Notes: generated by a model not told the origin, from the sequence alone. Numbered from the stretch's first letter, positions 1 to 11,276 are shown. The stretch: DNA of 29,781 bases from CAXMST01 sp032122625 (GCA_032122625.1 JAQBGG010000080.1:1-29781), one strand, 5' to 3'. Numbers and translations are program-made.

Positions 1-1422
1 GCGGATCGGCGGATCCTGCGCGGGACGGACCGGCTGGGTGCCCGTCGGCGGCTGGATCGTGTAGCCCCAGAGCGGGGTGGTGGTGCCGGTTGCCCCGCTG
101 ATGGGAGTCGAAACGAGGCTCGGGCCGCCGCCGAACTGGACCCGGAGAAGCTGACCGTTGCCGTCGAAGTTGGCGCCGGCCCCCGCCTGGGAGGCGGCAG
201 CGTAGAAGAAGTCGTAATAGTTCGGGGAACCGGTCGCGAAATCGTCGCTGATGACGATGTCGCCGGTCGGGTCCAGCACCTTCGTTACGCAGCGACTGGT
301 GCCCTGCAGCTGCGGCAGCAGGCCCGCGAGGTCATTGGTCGCGGCGGCCAGCGAGGGCTGCGCGAGCTTCAGGTCCTGCGCGATGCCGCCGAGCTCGCCC
401 GGCTGCACGAGCTTGCCGGTCTGGCGCAGCCAGGGCGTGCCGGCGTCGATCGTTGCCGGCAGCTGCTTGACGCCCGGGGTCAGCTCACGGGCAAAGGCGC
501 GCAGAGGCGGGAACACCTCGTTCAGCTTCGCCAGCGACGGCTCCGCCTGCTCGAGGGTCGGCGCCAGTTCAGCGACCGTGTCCTCCAGGGAGGCCGACTC
601 GGCTGCCAAAGCACCGGCCGTGACCGAGAAGTTGGTGATCAGAGAGCTCAGCTGAGACTCCCGCGAGGCAAGCTTGCGGAAGACGATCCCGGTCTTCGAG
701 ACGAGCTTGTTGAGGTCGCCGGGCCGCTCGCCAAGCAGGGCCTGGTTGACCTGCGCGGTGCTCTTGCCGGCGCGGGCCCCGTAGCGGAACGAGTCATTGA
801 TCGCCTTCGCAGCCGACTCGCCCTGGACATCGGGGTCCTGACCCTTGTCCTGGGCAGGGGTCGGCTGGTCGGCGAGCGCCGATCCGTAGGCGTCCAGCAG
901 GGCACTGAGGTTGCGGCGGTCGGGCTGCTGCAGAGTGGTGAGGATCTGATCGAGCTGGACGGCGGTCTGCGTCTGGGTGGCAGGGATCGAGTCGCCGTCG
1001 TCCAGCACAGGGGCGCTTGGACTGCCGGGCTGCAGGTCGAGGAAGAAGTTGCCCTCGAGGAAGAGGCGCGGGCGGATCGTCACCTGGGAGTCGGTCTTCA
1101 GGGGCCGACCCGCCTCGTCGACCGTGAAGGTAACGCGGGACAGCTCGCCGTCGAGCGAGATCTCAGTCACCTTTCCGACGTTGACGCCGGCGATCCGTAC
1201 CGGTGACGACGGCCGCAGCGTTGCCGCATTTTCGAAGGTCGCCGTGACCGTGTAGCCGGGGCCCGTGAAGGGCAGCGACTTGGTGAACGCCAGATAGCCG
1301 AGGATCAGGAGGACGATCGCGGCGACGACTCCGATCGAGAGGAAGCTCGGGCCGGTCGGGGGGCGGTGATAGATGCCCTCGTTGAAGTCCTTGTGGACCT
1401 TCTGCTTCGGATCGCGCGGCAT
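1..1422 (-). CDS. Mce/MlaD-family protein, 3' end outside window
   Basis: This is the fourth of four tandem Mce-type lipid-binding proteins; 474 codons are visible and the frame is still open at the left edge. The start is an ATG that shares one base with the stop of the preceding gene (TGATG), with AAGGGG upstream. The N-terminus is cytoplasmic and basic, one membrane segment covers about residues 26-46, and an MlaD-type beta domain follows (VTATFENAATLRPSSPVRIA, with AGVNVGKV after it). After that comes a long, Ala/Leu-rich helical region, as in the needle- or tube-forming Mce proteins. Known family role: extracytoplasmic part of an ABC lipid importer working with YrbE/MlaE permeases and an MlaF ATPase. 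The lipid carried cannot be told from sequence. The Ser/Thr/Pro-rich tail near the window edge is probably close to the natural C-terminus. Confidence 0.88.
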   Translation of the reverse strand, partial: MPRDPKQKVHKDFNEGIYHRPPTGPSFLSIGVVAAIVLLILGYLAFTKSLPFTGPGYTVTATFENAATLRPSSPVRIAGVNVGKVTEISLDGELSRVTFTVDEAGRPLKTDSQVTIRPRLFLEGNFFLDLQPGSPSAPVLDDGDSIPATQTQTAVQLDQILTTLQQPDRRNLSALLDAYGSALADQPTPAQDKGQDPDVQGESAAKAINDSFRYGARAGKSTAQVNQALLGERPGDLNKLVSKTGIVFRKLASRESQLSSLITNFSVTAGALAAESASLEDTVAELAPTLEQAEPSLAKLNEVFPPLRAFARELTPGVKQLPATIDAGTPWLRQTGKLVQPGELGGIAQDLKLAQPSLAAATNDLAGLLPQLQGTSRCVTKVLDPTGDIVISDDFATGSPNYYDFFYAAASQAGAGANFDGNGQLLRVQFGGGPSLVSTPISGATGTTTPLWGYTIQPPTGTQPVRPAQDPPIR

Positions 1423-2846
1423 CAGCCCTGCCCCTTGATCTGGTCCTCGGTGACCGTGCCCTGGTTGCCGGGCGGGTTGGTGGTGACCTGCTTGCCGACC
1501 GCGTAGGGCTCGTTGCCTGCCTCGCACTCGCGGGTGCTCTGCTGGGGCGCGGCCGTGTTCGGATAGGGGTTGACGTGAATGTAGTTGCCTTGATCGGAGC
1601 CGCCACCATTGGCCGGCGCGGAGGAGGGACTGCCCTCGTTGTTGGGTCCACTCCAGGACTCCAGCGGGATCCCGCGGCTCCAGGTGCCGAGGTCATTGCC
1701 CTCACTGCTGAGGTCGTTGAGGTTGCGCAGCAGCAGCGTCGCGTAGTTACAGACACTCTGGGCGGGGGCGATGAAGCGGGCGGGCGGGCTCAGCTCGTTG
1801 CCGAGCTCGGTCAGCCGGTCAATACCCGTGCGGGACGTCGGATCGTCGTTGAGGCCGAGCAGCGAGGCCGCGGTCGGCGCGAGCTGCGCGTTCAGCTCGG
1901 GCGAAGTCTTCAGCGCCGGGATCCCGGCGCGAAGTGCAGCCTCGATCACGGGAGCCGAGGTGGCGAGCACGGCCGCGCCCGGCTGCAGGTCGACGAACAG
2001 CTTCCGGTTGTTGACCAGGAAGGGGCGGATCGTGGGCAGGGTCTCGCTGGTCGTGCGCAGGGTTTCGGGCGTCCTCGTGATCGTTTCCTGCAGGAACGGC
2101 CGCGCGATCTCAGCGAAGGCGGTGAAGGTGCCGTCGAGGGCGACGAACATGCTCGCCTGGGTCTCGGCCACCGGCGCCACCTCGGCCGCCGTCCGGCTCA
2201 GAACCCGGAAGAATCGGGACAACCGGGTGTCCGGAGCGGCGAGGTTGCGGGTGACGCGCTCGAGCCGGGGAAGCAGCGGGTCGAGCGCCCCGATCGCCTC
2301 GTTCAGGTCGGGTCCGCGACCGGCCAGCGCATTGCCGAACTCGATCATGGTCCCCCTGATCCCTTCGCGTGTCGGCGTGTCGAAGGTGTTGAGAACCTCG
2401 TCGAACTCGACCGGGGTCGGCGTCGCCTGCGATAGCGGGATCGTCGCGCCCTCGGGGTAGCCCTCCTCGCTTTCGCCGCGGTTGATCTGCAGGTACTTGA
2501 GCCCGAGTGCCGATCGGGCCCTGATCACGACGGTCGAATCGATCGGCAGCGGCTCCACGGTCTGATCCAGCTTCAAGACGAGGCCGGCTTTGACGCCACC
2601 GTCCTCCTCGTTGATCGGCACGACCTCCTCGACGATGCCAACGCGGACGCCCCCGACGCGGACCTCGTTGCCGGGAACGAGGCTCGCCGCGTTCGGGAGC
2701 TCGGCCGTGACCCGGTAGTTGGGGACGAACGGCAGGCCACTGTTCGCGTTGTATGCGAGGAAGACCGCGAGGATCACGATCAGCACGGTGATAGCGCCAA
2801 CCAGTGTCGGGTTGCGGAGCACTGACTGCAGCGGCGTGTTCCTCAT
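1422..2846 (-). CDS. Mce/MlaD-family protein
   Basis: A 474-residue Mce-family protein, third in the operon. A single N-terminal membrane anchor (about residues 14-33, VGAITVLIVILAVFLAYNA) is followed by an MlaD domain with the typical pattern LVPGNEVRVGGVRVG, then a helical region of about 250 residues. The tail is rich in Gly, Ser, Pro and Asn with two cysteines, unlike the other three. The start ATG overlaps the preceding stop by four bases (ATGA) and has GGGGA a few bases upstream, so translation is probably coupled. The protein should sit in the cell envelope with the MlaD ring outside the membrane. Mce proteins of one operon usually form a mixed hexamer, which would fit a set of several non-identical paralogues here; that assembly is inferred, not seen. 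Confidence 0.9.
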   Translation of the reverse strand: MRNTPLQSVLRNPTLVGAITVLIVILAVFLAYNANSGLPFVPNYRVTAELPNAASLVPGNEVRVGGVRVGIVEEVVPINEEDGGVKAGLVLKLDQTVEPLPIDSTVVIRARSALGLKYLQINRGESEEGYPEGATIPLSQATPTPVEFDEVLNTFDTPTREGIRGTMIEFGNALAGRGPDLNEAIGALDPLLPRLERVTRNLAAPDTRLSRFFRVLSRTAAEVAPVAETQASMFVALDGTFTAFAEIARPFLQETITRTPETLRTTSETLPTIRPFLVNNRKLFVDLQPGAAVLATSAPVIEAALRAGIPALKTSPELNAQLAPTAASLLGLNDDPTSRTGIDRLTELGNELSPPARFIAPAQSVCNYATLLLRNLNDLSSEGNDLGTWSRGIPLESWSGPNNEGSPSSAPANGGGSDQGNYIHVNPYPNTAAPQQSTRECEAGNEPYAVGKQVTTNPPGNQGTVTEDQIKGQG

Positions 2847-4288
2847 TCGCCGTCCCCAGTCAGGAAGTCGAGCAGATCGGATGCCGCCTGCCGCTGCCCG
2901 CTCGCGAGCTTCGACGAGCCCGTGCGCTTGCCCGTTTGCTGCTTCTCCCGGGGCGAGGGCACGACGTCCTCGGGCGAGGTCGGATTGGCCGCGGTGGCCG
3001 CCGACGAAGAAGCACCGACCCAGGTCGCGCGGCAGTCCAGGTTTACCACAGCCACCACGAGCGTGGTGCAGTTGTTGATCTGGATCGCGCCCCGGACGTA
3101 GTGGCCGTAGTCGTCAAACCCGTTGACCGTGTTGCCGAAATTGAGGATCGTCTTGTAGAGCAGGTCCGTGCCGCCGGTCTTGCGCAGGCTCTTCAGCAGT
3201 GCGTTGAGGTTCTTCGCGGCGGGCGTGTTCGCCTCGCCGAGCTTGCCAAGGTCCCGGATCACCGGAGCGGAGGCCGCGAGATCGGGGCCGGCAGCCTCGG
3301 TTGCGTCCCCGAGGGTGACCAGGGCGGGCGTCCCGGCGCGAGCAAACGGAGCGATGGCCTCCGTCGCACCGGCAAGCGCCGGCGCGGCCACGTTGAGATC
3401 GGCGGCCACCGGCGTCGCCTCCTCGGAGAAGCGCCGCAGCTCGACCATCGTCGACTCGAGCTCCCTGAGCGCGTTCGGGAACTCGATGAAGCCCTGCTCG
3501 ATCGCGTCCCGTCGCTCGGCCGCCGCCTCGCCGGTCGTCGTCGCCGTCTTGATGAACCCCGCGACGCTGTCCCGTTCCCGGCTGAGCGGGGTCAGGATCG
3601 CGTCCGAGTCGACGGCCAGACGGGCCAGCTCCTTGTTCTGCTCCGCGAGGATCTTCAGCACCTTGTCGGTCTCCTGCAGCGCCGGGTTGGCCCGCTCGAT
3701 CACCTGGCCGAGGGTCTCGCCGCGCGCGGCGAGACCGGCCCCGAGGTCGTTGATGATCAGCCGGAAACGGTCGAGCTCGGGCTCGCGGGTGATGTTGTTG
3801 ACGAGATCGAGATCAACGGCCTTGCCGTTGTTCTCGAGCGGCAGGAAGAGCTGGCCCTCGCCCGGCTGTCCGTCGGCGATCACCTCGAGCTCCGGCGGCG
3901 CCTCGCCAAGCGAGGAGCGCGGCTCGGTCGGCTTGCACTCGACGAACTTCTCGCCGAGTAGCGACTGTGGGCGGATGATGCAGGAGGCGTCGGCGCGGAA
4001 GTCCTGGAAGGCGGAATCGCTGATCCGCAGCACCACCACGGCCTTGCCCGGGTCGTCGGAGCCGTCGGCCTTGACCGGCTCGCCCGGCCGCGCGACGTCG
4101 ACCGAATCGATCGTGCCGACGTTGGCGCCGGCAACCCGTACCTCCTCGTTCTCGACGAGGAAGCCGGCGTTGTCGAAATAGGCACGGACCAGATAATCAT
4201 CGGTCGGGCCACCGTCGCCGGGAGCCGAGCTGGCGAGGACGGCGCCGAGGCCGAGCATCGAGAGGAAGATCAGCGCGAGTCGTCTCAT
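2843..4288 (-). CDS. Mce/MlaD-family protein
   Basis: An Mce-family protein of 481 residues, second in the operon. I chose the ATG that overlaps the previous stop by one base (TGATG). A GTG ten codons upstream is also open, but it lies inside the preceding gene and gives a poorer N-terminus. The protein begins with a short basic stretch and a hydrophobic segment (LALIFLSMLGLGAVLA, about residues 4-19) that could be a membrane anchor or an uncleaved signal. An MlaD domain with FLVENEEVRVAGANVGTI follows, then long amphipathic helices. The C-terminus carries two cysteines (INNCTTLVVAVVNLDC) and a basic, Ser-rich tail. The role is as for its neighbours: a subunit of an Mce lipid transport complex in the envelope. 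Confidence 0.88.
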   Translation of the reverse strand: MRRLALIFLSMLGLGAVLASSAPGDGGPTDDYLVRAYFDNAGFLVENEEVRVAGANVGTIDSVDVARPGEPVKADGSDDPGKAVVVLRISDSAFQDFRADASCIIRPQSLLGEKFVECKPTEPRSSLGEAPPELEVIADGQPGEGQLFLPLENNGKAVDLDLVNNITREPELDRFRLIINDLGAGLAARGETLGQVIERANPALQETDKVLKILAEQNKELARLAVDSDAILTPLSRERDSVAGFIKTATTTGEAAAERRDAIEQGFIEFPNALRELESTMVELRRFSEEATPVAADLNVAAPALAGATEAIAPFARAGTPALVTLGDATEAAGPDLAASAPVIRDLGKLGEANTPAAKNLNALLKSLRKTGGTDLLYKTILNFGNTVNGFDDYGHYVRGAIQINNCTTLVVAVVNLDCRATWVGASSSAATAANPTSPEDVVPSPREKQQTGKRTGSSKLASGQRQAASDLLDFLTGDGE

Positions 4289-5664
4289 CAGCCGGGCGGG
4301 AGGTCGGTGGGATCGCACTCGGCGATGCCCAGGTTGCCGTCGTCGAGGAATGGGTTGGAGAGGTCGGCGGCCTGCTGGGTGCCGCCGCCGGGACAGCGGC
4401 GGAAGATTCCGAAGTCGAGGCCGTCGAACTGGGCCGCGCGGTCGTTGAAGATCGGGTCCAGCTGGTTGAGGCCGGGGTTGTACTCGAAGACGTTCTGGGC
4501 GGTGGGAGAGACGCGGGCATAGTGGCCGTTTGCGTCGTAGGTAGCGGTCGCCTCCCCGAGCTTGGCGAGGAAGCCGAACACGTCGGGTCCGTAGGGACGG
4601 AAGAAGGCCAGGTTGTCCTGAGAGGAGTTCATCGCGGCGATCGCGGCCGGGAAGGCGGTGTTGCCCTCATTGCGCACCGTCGGCAGGTCCTTGAGGGTGT
4701 CGCGCAGGTCGTTGGCCTTGCCCTTCAGCTTGACGACCTTCCCGAGGCGCTTGAAGACGGGCCTGGAGTCCTTGGCGACGCTTTGGGTCCGGCGCAGGAA
4801 CGGGGCCAGATTCTCGGTGCCGGGATAGGACGCCGCGACCAGCGGGTCGAGGTCGTCGAGGGTCGTGCGCAGGTTGACGAAGGTCGTGTTGGCCTGACGC
4901 AGGGTCCCCGGAAGCGCCACCAGGGAGCGGTTGAGGGCCTCGTTCTGGTTCGCGACGGCCCCCAGGGCCGTGTTGGCATCGACGACCAGCGAGGCGAGAT
5001 CATCGCGGCGATCGCCGATCGCGCCGAAGGTGGCTGCTCCGTCGACGAGGAATCGCTGCAGCACGAGCGAGTCGCTGGAGAGCTCGGTGAAGACCCGCTC
5101 GGAGGCGTTCAGCGCCGGATTGATGAACTTGTAGGCCCGGTTGGCGAGCCGGCCCTTGCCCGCGTAGGCGGTGGCGTTGCCCTCGATGAACTTCTGCAGC
5201 GCACGCCGTTCCTTCGGGCGGAAGACGTTGAAGAGCTGATCGAGATCCACCGCAGTCGTCGTGTCGGCCCCGGAGATCGTCGCCCCCTCTTCGATCTCCG
5301 TCGCGTTGTCGGGTCCCAAGGTGAGCGACATGTAGCGGTTCGCCACGCCCGACAGCGAGCTCAACCTGATCACCGCCGAGGTGCCCTCGGTCAGCACCCG
5401 GTCGGTGGTGACGTCGATCACGGCCTGACTGTCGTCGGTGAGGTCGATCGAGTCGATCGTGCCGATCGGCTGGCCGGCGACGAGCACCTCGTTGCCTGGG
5501 ACGAGCTGACCGCCGGTCTCGAAGACGAAGCTGTATTTGTGGCCACTCGAGCCGCCGAAAAGCAGCACCCCGACGAGCACGAAGGCAACGATCACGGCCA
5601 GGCTGGCTGCGATCCGGGCCGGTGTAAACCCCCCGCTTTCTGCCCCAGCCTCAGCTGCGCTCAC
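4288..5664 (-). CDS. Mce/MlaD-family protein, first of the operon
   Basis: A 458-residue Mce-family protein that opens the four-gene run. The start is GTG, supported by GGAG seven bases upstream. One membrane segment lies at about residues 17-37 (IAASLAVIVAFVLVGVLLFG), then an MlaD domain with QLVPGNEVLVAGQPIGTIDS, then a helical part ending in two cysteines near the C-terminus. About 154 bp separate it from the codirectional TetR gene, so it probably has its own promoter; on the minus strand a TTGACG element is visible at 5712-5717, with no clear -10 box. No YrbE/MlaE permease gene lies in front of it, although in classical mce operons two such genes come first. The transporter partners are therefore downstream of the left edge or elsewhere. 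Confidence 0.9.
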   Translation of the reverse strand: MSAAEAGAESGGFTPARIAASLAVIVAFVLVGVLLFGGSSGHKYSFVFETGGQLVPGNEVLVAGQPIGTIDSIDLTDDSQAVIDVTTDRVLTEGTSAVIRLSSLSGVANRYMSLTLGPDNATEIEEGATISGADTTTAVDLDQLFNVFRPKERRALQKFIEGNATAYAGKGRLANRAYKFINPALNASERVFTELSSDSLVLQRFLVDGAATFGAIGDRRDDLASLVVDANTALGAVANQNEALNRSLVALPGTLRQANTTFVNLRTTLDDLDPLVAASYPGTENLAPFLRRTQSVAKDSRPVFKRLGKVVKLKGKANDLRDTLKDLPTVRNEGNTAFPAAIAAMNSSQDNLAFFRPYGPDVFGFLAKLGEATATYDANGHYARVSPTAQNVFEYNPGLNQLDPIFNDRAAQFDGLDFGIFRRCPGGGTQQAADLSNPFLDDGNLGIAECDPTDLPPG

Positions 5665-5818
5665 AAATGCACTCCATACCCTGAATCGCTTTCGCCCGCG
5701 AAAACGCGCAACGTCAAAGCTCGATCCTCTCGTAGTTCCCGCAGCAAGCCTATCTACTCAGCGGAACTCGCGTGCTGATCGCCAACCGAGACGCGACCGT
5801 GGGTCGTCCTGAGAGGCT

Positions 5819-6445
5819 TCAGCGACCGGCCAGAGGCTGATCCGTGCTCAGCAGTGCGGCGGCGGCCACGCGACCGACGGCGATCCCCGGCTCGTAGTTC
5901 CGATCCGGATCGGAGAGCGCCTGCAGTGCGACGCCGTCGGCAATCGCGACCAGATAGGCGACCGTCGCCGGGGCTCCATAGCGGAGGCTGACCGCTCCCT
6001 CCCCCTCCTTCGCCTCGAGCACCTCGGCGACGTGATCGCGGGTGCGCTTGAACAGATCGGCAACCTCACGCTGGATCTCGGGATTGCGGCGCCCGGCCGA
6101 GAACACCTCGAACAGGAGGCCGAAGACACCGGGATCGTGTTCGATCGTCCCGGTCAGGTTGGAGACGAGCACGTCAAGCACATCGTCGACCGTGTGAGCG
6201 GCCGCCAGCGTCTCGTCGAGGCGAGCGACGCGGATCTCGGTGTCACTGCGGACGACCTCGACGAGCAGCCGCTCCTTGGTTCCGAAGTAGTAATGGAGCA
6301 AGCCGCGACTGACCCCGGCCTCGCGAGCGACATGCTCGAAGGTCGAGCCGGCTATCCCTCGGGCGGCGACGCTCGCCCGCATCGCGTCAACGATGCGCTG
6401 AGCCTTGTCCCCGCTCAACTCTCTCTTTCCAGCCGCGGCCTCCAT
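5819..6445 (-). CDS. TetR-family transcriptional regulator
   Basis: A 208-residue one-component repressor-type regulator. The N-terminal helix-turn-helix is plain at about residues 34-65 (FEHVAREAGVSRGLLHYYFG, then TKERLL). The rest is the all-helical ligand and dimer domain, in which no ligand can be recognised; the sequence resembles BetI/AcrR-like members. The ATG has no Shine-Dalgarno sequence but a TAGACT box ten bases before it, so the mRNA is probably leaderless or nearly so. The gene lies upstream of, and in the same direction as, the mce genes with a 154-bp gap. Control of the mce operon or of itself is a reasonable guess from position only. Confidence 0.9.
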   Translation of the reverse strand: MEAAAGKRELSGDKAQRIVDAMRASVAARGIAGSTFEHVAREAGVSRGLLHYYFGTKERLLVEVVRSDTEIRVARLDETLAAAHTVDDVLDVLVSNLTGTIEHDPGVFGLLFEVFSAGRRNPEIQREVADLFKRTRDHVAEVLEAKEGEGAVSLRYGAPATVAYLVAIADGVALQALSDPDRNYEPGIAVGRVAAAALLSTDQPLAGR

Positions 6446-6455
6446 CGGTCGCGGG

Positions 6456-6461
6456 AGTCTA
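6456..6461 (-). promoter_or_regulatory. -10 box (TAGACT) for the TetR gene
   Basis: On the minus strand TAGACT lies ten bases before the TetR ATG. This fits the actinobacterial TANNNT -10 consensus and would give a start site within a few bases of the ATG. No convincing -35 is seen. Confidence 0.45.
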
Positions 6462-6554
6462 GTCAGCTAAGAAGTCGTCGCAAAACCCCCGGGCACCCGG
6501 ATGACGCCCAGGAGGGGTTGCGGATTCGACCTCAAGCGGCGGCCCCGGCCGCAG

Positions 6555-7007
6555 CTAGGCGGAGCCGGCGGGCGTCGACGACGGCGCTGTCGTCGAGGTG
6601 TACTCGAACTCCTCCTCAGCGCCGAACAGGCGGTCGAGCAGAGCCTTGCGAAGGTCCTCGGAGAGAGCCAGGGCAAGTACCGCGGCGACCAGGGCGACAA
6701 GTAGCAAGCGGCCCAGGCCGCGACCCTTGCGCTTCTCCGGCTTGGCCGGTTCGCGCAACGTCTCGGAGGCGCTGCGGAGCGACTCCGCTGCGTTGCGGAG
6801 GTCTTCCTGCATGCGCTTGTCTTCGAGCACGGCCTTCGCCGGCCCCTTGCCATCGACGGCGCGGTCGTAGGCGTCGCGGGCGGCTTCGTAGGCGTCGCGC
6901 AGATTGGCGCGGAGGTCGTCGTCCTCGATCAGCTTTTGGACGTAGGGTCGGGCGACGTCTGCCGCTTCCTTCGCCTTGGACTGTGCTGCCTTCTTACGCT
7001 TGGCCAT
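6555..7007 (-). CDS. Small coiled-coil protein with one membrane segment, function unknown
   Basis: A 150-residue protein I cannot assign to a named function. Two ATG codons stand in tandem. The AGGAG upstream is two bases from the first and five from the second, so I start at the second. The N-terminus is Lys/Ala-rich, about residues 8-90 are charged and predicted helical (repeated Ala, Glu, Arg, Asp heptad-like pattern), one hydrophobic segment follows (LGRLLLVALVAAVLALAL, about residues 97-114), and the tail is acidic then Ser/Thr-rich. The layout resembles small YtxH- or apolipophorin-like stress proteins of Gram-positive bacteria, but that is only a resemblance. It sits alone between lon and the TetR gene. 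Confidence 0.75.
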   Translation of the reverse strand: MAKRKKAAQSKAKEAADVARPYVQKLIEDDDLRANLRDAYEAARDAYDRAVDGKGPAKAVLEDKRMQEDLRNAAESLRSASETLREPAKPEKRKGRGLGRLLLVALVAAVLALALSEDLRKALLDRLFGAEEEFEYTSTTAPSSTPAGSA

Positions 7008-7102
7008 CATCTCTCCTGTCGGTTGATCGCGAACTCCTCGCCTTTGCCTCTACCCGCAGAATAGCCGCGGCAATCATCGCGGCGTATGAGCCCCGCATCT
7101 GG

Positions 7103-9522
<2,420 letters not shown>

Positions 9523-9523
<1 letters not shown>

Positions 9524-9987
9524 CAGTCAGCTCGCTCGATCGGCACCTTGCGGGCGCCCTGCTCGGCCACCCTGACCGGAAGCTCGACCCGGAGGATGCC
9601 GCCCTCGAAGGTCGCCTTCGCCCGCTCGGCGACGACCTCGACCCCAAGCTCGATCACCCGCCGGAAGGGGCCGGTCGGGATCTCAACCTGCTGGTAGGCC
9701 CGGCCCTCGATCTCGCGCACCGGTCGGGAGCCCGACATGACCAGCTCACGACCGGAGATCTCGAGACTGACCGCGTCAGGATCGATGCCCGCCAGGTCGG
9801 CCTTGATAATCGCCCGGGGTCCACCTCCAGGCCCGTCGGACTCGCAGTAATAGACGTCCACCCGCGGTGTGAACCCGCTCGGTCGCCTGCCGGCAACCGG
9901 CGATCGGGACCAAGCATCGCCAAAGAACTCATCCATCTCGCGACGGATCCGTTCGATATTGACCAACAACTCTCGCTGTCTCGCCAT
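9523..9987 (-). CDS. Hsp20/alpha-crystallin-type small heat-shock protein
   Basis: A 154-residue small heat-shock protein, an ATP-independent holdase that keeps unfolding proteins soluble. The N-terminal arm (MARQRELLVNIERIRREMDE) is followed by the alpha-crystallin domain, about residues 40-140, with PRVDVYY, KADLAGIDPDAVSLEISGRE and the terminal FEGGILRVELPV (the G-I-L motif that sits in the beta4-beta8 groove of the family). The start is the ATG 17 bases after the preceding metallo-hydrolase gene; the frame stays open further upstream, but that stretch is inside the preceding gene. Its last base pairs overlap the lon start, so chaperone and protease are made together, which suits a holdase handing clients to Lon. 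Confidence 0.93.
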
Positions 9988-10004
9988 CGTCAGCAGAGTA
10001 GTGG

Positions 10005-10775
10005 CTACAGCTCCCAGCTCGATCCCGGCGCGGCGACCTCGGCCGGCCCCGAGAAGACCTCGGAGGCCGCCGCCAGCGCGCGCCCGAGATCGTGCTGGTC
10101 GCTGATGTGGGTCAGCACGAGGCGGCCGACCCCCGCCCGCTGGGCAAGCTCGCCGGCCTCCGTGGCGCTCATATGTCCGCGCTGCTCGAACGGTTCGCCG
10201 GGGGCCGCCACGGCACCGAGCGTCGCCTCGGCGATCAGCACATCCGCCCCGGAAGCAGCGGCCTCCAGCGCCGGGCTGGTGCGGCAATCGGCGCTGTAGA
10301 CGAGGCGCCTCCCGGAGGGGGCAATCAACTCGACGGCATGGGTCAGGGTGAAATGCGGGACCTGATGCAGCCGGACCTCGAGCGGGCCGCACCGCAATCG
10401 GCCGTCGATCTCGTACTCGCGCGGCTCGAAGGCGGCGTCGATCAGCCGGTCGCTGCCCCAGGTGGCCACCATCCTCCGCAGCGCCTCGGTGCCGCGAGGT
10501 GGGAGTGCGAGCGGAACCCTCGCTCCGCCGGAGGTCTCGGGGCCGAGGGTCAGCGCGTAGCCGTAGGGAACCAGGTCGAGCACATGGTCAGCGTGGATGT
10601 GGCTGATCAGGATCTGGCCGAGCGCTGCGTAGGAGCGCCGCTCGCGGAGCTTGGCAAAGACTCCGTTGCCGCAGTCGACGAGCATCGCGTAGTCGCCCTC
10701 TTCAACCAGGTAGCCGCTACAGGCCCCGCCGGCATCTTGGAAGGCGGGGGACTTGCCGAGGACCGTGAAGCGCAC
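10005..10775 (-). CDS. Metallo-beta-lactamase-fold hydrolase, RNase Z-like
   Basis: A 256-residue MBL-fold hydrolase. The metal motif HIHADH is at 59-64 (family HxHxDH), with further likely ligands Asp163 (VYSADC), His201 (RGHMSATEAGELA) and His223 (LVLTHIS). The RGHMSATEAGELAQRAGV/LTH block is typical of the RNase Z / phosphodiesterase-like branch rather than of lactamases. It could act on a cyclic nucleotide, an RNA or a small ester. A long flexible-arm insertion for tRNA binding is not evident, so I do not call it tRNase Z. The start is GTG, 11 bases after the stop of the upstream small protein, with no good Shine-Dalgarno. It is the second gene of the cluster that ends in hsp20 and lon. 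Confidence 0.85.
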   Translation of the reverse strand: MRFTVLGKSPAFQDAGGACSGYLVEEGDYAMLVDCGNGVFAKLRERRSYAALGQILISHIHADHVLDLVPYGYALTLGPETSGGARVPLALPPRGTEALRRMVATWGSDRLIDAAFEPREYEIDGRLRCGPLEVRLHQVPHFTLTHAVELIAPSGRRLVYSADCRTSPALEAAASGADVLIAEATLGAVAAPGEPFEQRGHMSATEAGELAQRAGVGRLVLTHISDQHDLGRALAAASEVFSGPAEVAAPGSSWEL

Positions 10776-10786
10776 GGCTCGGGACT

Positions 10787-11032
10787 TTAGGCTGCCCGCT
10801 GCAACCCGAGGTGAGCCGGGTCCGGCTCGGAGCGGACCAGGAGCATCGGCTGAGTTGGCGGCACCAGGCCCTCCGGCGAGTCGGGCCGGAAGGTCGAGCA
10901 GGGCTCGCCCAGCTCAAGGGCGCAGAGCATCCGCCGACCGAAGTAGCAATCCTCACAGCTCGGCTTCGCCTTGAGGCGACGGCTCGGCTTACGGCTTGCC
11001 GCTGCGGCTGCGGTTGACTGCGCTTGACTCAC
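10787..11032 (-). CDS. Small four-cysteine protein, function unknown
   Basis: An 81-residue protein starting at GTG with GAGAGAG about six bases upstream. The frame is open further back to 11284, but that part reads like non-coding DNA and crosses the promoter of the divergent gene. The first 30 residues are Ala/Ser/Lys/Arg-rich. The core carries four cysteines in SCEDCYFGRRMLCALELGEPC, a C-x2-C-x7-C-x7-C arrangement that could bind zinc or an iron-sulfur cluster. A Pro/Leu-rich tail follows. The stop lies 11 bases before the metallo-hydrolase start, which supports a real gene in a shared mRNA. I do not recognise a named family. Confidence 0.6.
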   Translation of the reverse strand: MSQAQSTAAAAASRKPSRRLKAKPSCEDCYFGRRMLCALELGEPCSTFRPDSPEGLVPPTQPMLLVRSEPDPAHLGLQRAA

Positions 11033-11270
11033 TCGGGGCTCTCTCTCGGTCGGCTTGCGGGTGCGCCGTCCACAGTGCCACGCGGCTGCTCGCCCCGTGG
11101 CCCGCCAGTCCGCAAATACCGACTTGGGGCGGGCGCGGCGGTTTGTCGCAAAGACCCGTGTTGGGCGGCTACGATGCCGCTCTTTGGGCGCTCCGCCGGT
11201 GCTCGCATCGGAGAAGACATCGGACCGGTCGGCGACGCGGATCGGACGTAACTGACCGACGCCAGAGGGG

Positions 11271-11276
11271 TACAAT
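11271..11276 (+). promoter_or_regulatory. -10 box (TACAAT) for the fatty-acid hydroxylase gene
   Basis: TACAAT ends six bases before the ATG at 11283, the spacing at which transcription would start on the A of the start codon. There is no Shine-Dalgarno sequence. The rest of the 250-bp divergent gap (11033-11282) shows no other element I can name. Confidence 0.55.

Noticed and set aside
9988..10392. N-terminal extension of the Hsp20 protein
   Set aside because: It lies inside the metallo-hydrolase gene in another frame and does not look like a small heat-shock protein arm.
10005..10775. tRNase Z (rnz) call for the metallo-hydrolase
   Set aside because: The zinc motifs fit the wider RNase Z-like branch, but the protein is short and shows no clear exosite arm for tRNA.
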